Positions 4,265-5,626 of a stretch of 5,626 bases of DNA are shown here, in pieces (position 1 is the first letter of the stretch; each line of letters begins with the position of its first letter). The position numbers were made by a program, and so were the translations under genes. The notes below the pieces were generated by a model. That model saw nothing but the letters and a program-made list of their open reading frames with translations. It was not told the origin of the DNA and did no database searches. The DNA is from Prevotellaceae bacterium. GTDB lineage: Bacteria; Bacteroidota; Bacteroidia; Bacteroidales; UBA932. The stretch is taken from positions 1-5,626 of the forward strand of contig JAITAP010000106.1 of the NCBI GenBank assembly GCA_031284065.1. Direction: 5' to 3'.

Positions 4265-4325
4265 AAGTTAAGAGCTAAGAGCTTTGCTGCGCGCGAGTAT
4301 GGCTTGTGCAAGTATGCGGCAAGTG

Positions 4326-4408
4326 GCTTCGATTCCCCGCAGGGGAACAATATCAATAGAAATAGGAATTATTTAGCAATTAAAAATAATAAAATTGCCC
4401 TCAGGGCG
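4326..4408. repeat. Composite hairpin repeat element, copy 3 (reduced)
   Basis: TTCCCC-GCA-GGGGAA (4333-4347) is followed by CAATATCAATAGAAA as in copy 1. An AT-rich stretch replaces the central hairpin, and GCCC-TCA-GGGC (4397-4407) ends the element. The left hairpin differs from copy 1 only in the middle loop base (GTA to GCA), so the stem is kept. It fills most of the 168-base gap between the small membrane-protein gene and the CoA-transferase gene, and lies 25 bases before that gene's ATG. The rest of the gap (4265-4325) shows nothing clear. Confidence 0.7.
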
Positions 4409-4432
4409 TACAGTAAGCTATAAAATTTTTTT

Positions 4433-5626
4433 ATGACAAGAACTTATAAGGCAGTATCGGCGGAAGAGGCCGTAAAAGTAGTAAAATCCGGCGACCACGT
4501 GCACCTGAGCAGCGTGGCAAGTGCGCCGCAAACGCTCATCAAGGCGCTGTGCGCCCGCGGCGACGCAGGCGAGCTGCACGGCGTGCACATTCACCACCTG
4601 CACACCGAGGGGCCTGCGCCCTACACGGAGGCAAGGTACGAGGGTATTTTTCAGCACGACGCTTTTTTTGTCGGGGGCAACGTGCGAAAGGCTGTGCAGG
4701 CGGGCTACGCCGACTACATCCCCGTGTTCCTGAGCGAAACGCAAAAGCTCTACCGCTGCGGCGCCCTGCCCTGCGACGTGGCGCTGATACAGGTTTGCCC
4801 GCCCGACAAGCACGGCTTCGTGTCGCTGGGCACGTCGGTGGACGCTACGCTGGCGGCCCTCGAAACGGCAAAAACGGTGGTGGCGGTAGTCAACCCGCAC
4901 GTGCCCCGCGCGTGGGGCGACGCCATGATTCCCATGAGCCTGATTAACGTGTTTGTGGAGGACAACACCCCGCTGGAGCCCGCGCACTTCACCGAGCCGG
5001 ACGATATAGAAAAGGCCATCGGCGCTAACTGCGCCGCGCTAATCGAGGACGGCGCAACGCTGCAAATGGGCATCGGCGCTATCCCAAACGCCGTGCTGTC
5101 GCAGCTGGGAGGCCACAAAAACCTCGGCATCCACACCGAAATGTTCGCCGACGGCGTGCTCGCGCTGGTGGAAAAAGGCGTCATCAACGGGGCAAGCAAG
5201 GCTATCGACAGGGGCAAAATGGTTTCTACATTCCTCATGGGGTCGCAGGCGTGCTACGACTTCATCGACGACAACCCTATGGTGCTCATGCAGGACGTGA
5301 AGTACACCAACGACCCGTTCGTCATAGCAAAAAATCCTAAGGTAACCGCCATCAACTCCGCGCTACAGGTTGACCTCACGGGGCAAGTCTGCGCCGACTC
5401 GCTGGGTACCAAATTCTACTCCGGCGTAGGCGGACAAATTGACTTTATTTACGGGGCGTCGCTTTCGCAGGGCGGAAAAGCGATTATTGCCATGCCCTCC
5501 GTAACCAACAAGGGCGTTAGCAAGATTGCGCCGGTGCTTGCCCCCGGCGCGGGCGTGGTTACCACGCGCAACCACATGCACTGGCTGGTAACCGAGCACG
5601 GCGCAGTAAACCTCTACGGGCGCAGC
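4433..5626 (+). CDS. Acetyl-CoA hydrolase/transferase family protein (4-hydroxybutyrate or butyryl-CoA:acetate CoA-transferase-like), 3' truncated
   Basis: 398 codons from the ATG at 4433 to the window edge, of an expected 430-440. Family I-type CoA-transferases move CoA between acyl groups in the cytoplasm through a glutamyl-CoA thioester. Visible parts: an N-terminal domain with VKSGDHVHLSSVASAPQTL (17-35) and DVALIQVCPPDKHGFVSLG (115-133); MGIGAIPNAV (212-221), the GxGxxP loop; HTEMFADG (234-241) with Glu236 at the catalytic position; FYSGVGGQIDFIYGAS (328-343); and VTEHGAVNLYGRS (386-398), which normally precedes the last helices. Size and motifs fit AbfT/Cat2-like enzymes of butyrate or 4-hydroxybutyrate fermentation better than the longer succinyl-CoA:acetate enzymes, but substrate cannot be fixed. 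Codon use is strongly GC-ending, unlike the lipoprotein gene. A T-rich stretch precedes the ATG, no Shine-Dalgarno or TAnnTTTG is seen, and read-through from the RidA unit across the repeat is possible. Confidence 0.92.
   Translation, partial: MTRTYKAVSAEEAVKVVKSGDHVHLSSVASAPQTLIKALCARGDAGELHGVHIHHLHTEGPAPYTEARYEGIFQHDAFFVGGNVRKAVQAGYADYIPVFLSETQKLYRCGALPCDVALIQVCPPDKHGFVSLGTSVDATLAALETAKTVVAVVNPHVPRAWGDAMIPMSLINVFVEDNTPLEPAHFTEPDDIEKAIGANCAALIEDGATLQMGIGAIPNAVLSQLGGHKNLGIHTEMFADGVLALVEKGVINGASKAIDRGKMVSTFLMGSQACYDFIDDNPMVLMQDVKYTNDPFVIAKNPKVTAINSALQVDLTGQVCADSLGTKFYSGVGGQIDFIYGASLSQGGKAIIAMPSVTNKGVSKIAPVLAPGAGVVTTRNHMHWLVTEHGAVNLYGRS

Noticed and set aside
4265..4290. Possible terminator after the small membrane-protein gene
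   Set aside because: There is a direct AAGAGCT repeat but no stable stem followed by a T run.
4418..4987. 189-codon open frame on the minus strand
   Set aside because: It lies wholly antisense to the well-supported CoA-transferase gene. Its peptide is His/Arg/Val-rich shadow sequence with no domain, and it arises from the GC-rich codon use of the real gene.

Overview
The window looks like a chromosomal segment of a Bacteroidota bacterium, probably a fermentative anaerobe of the Bacteroidales type. Three things suggest this: promoters that fit the Bacteroidota pattern (TAnnTTTG, once with a well-spaced TTTG), an intergenic space full of short GC-rich hairpin repeats with tandem CGTGTAAT(C/T) units, and the gene content. 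The assignment is inference from sequence features; no 16S or marker gene is present.

Layout, left to right. Positions 1-67 (minus) hold the first 22 codons of a gene resembling the MIP18/DUF59 domain at the N-terminus of Mrp/ApbC Fe-S carrier ATPases. Positions 68-803 are a repeat-rich decay zone with the promoter and 5' end of a PIN-domain toxin gene (373-486), a composite hairpin element (513-697) and a tandem repeat (734-770). A small antitoxin-like gene (804 onward) follows and runs into the 3' end of a convergent PLP-dependent Cys/Met-metabolism enzyme (2178-964, minus). The divergent spacer 2179-2624 holds promoters for both flanking genes and a roughly 125-nt palindromic repeat. A lipoprotein gene (2625-3042) is split by a run of eight C and ends in a good intrinsic terminator. 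Positions 3077-3480 are again all repeats. A RidA gene (3629-4006), a translationally coupled small Cys-rich membrane protein (4013-4264), a third hairpin element (4326-4408) and an acetyl-CoA hydrolase/4-hydroxybutyrate CoA-transferase gene (4433 to the window end, 3' truncated) complete the window.

Metabolic reading: gamma- or beta-elimination by a PLP enzyme of the trans-sulfuration family releases reactive enamines (2-aminocrotonate, 2-aminoacrylate), which RidA hydrolyses to 2-keto acids. The CoA-transferase belongs to the enzymes that fermenters use for butyrate/acetate/4-hydroxybutyrate CoA exchange. A link to amino-acid fermentation is plausible but inferred.

The most unusual material is the non-coding part. 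Nearly all repeat hairpins have 5-7 bp stems closed by C-G around a three-base GNA loop (GTA, GCA, GAA) on one strand, and two copies of one element show a compensatory stem change. Two genes are also broken at G/C homopolymers, which could be contingency tracts or assembly errors. I see no complete new multi-gene system in the window.
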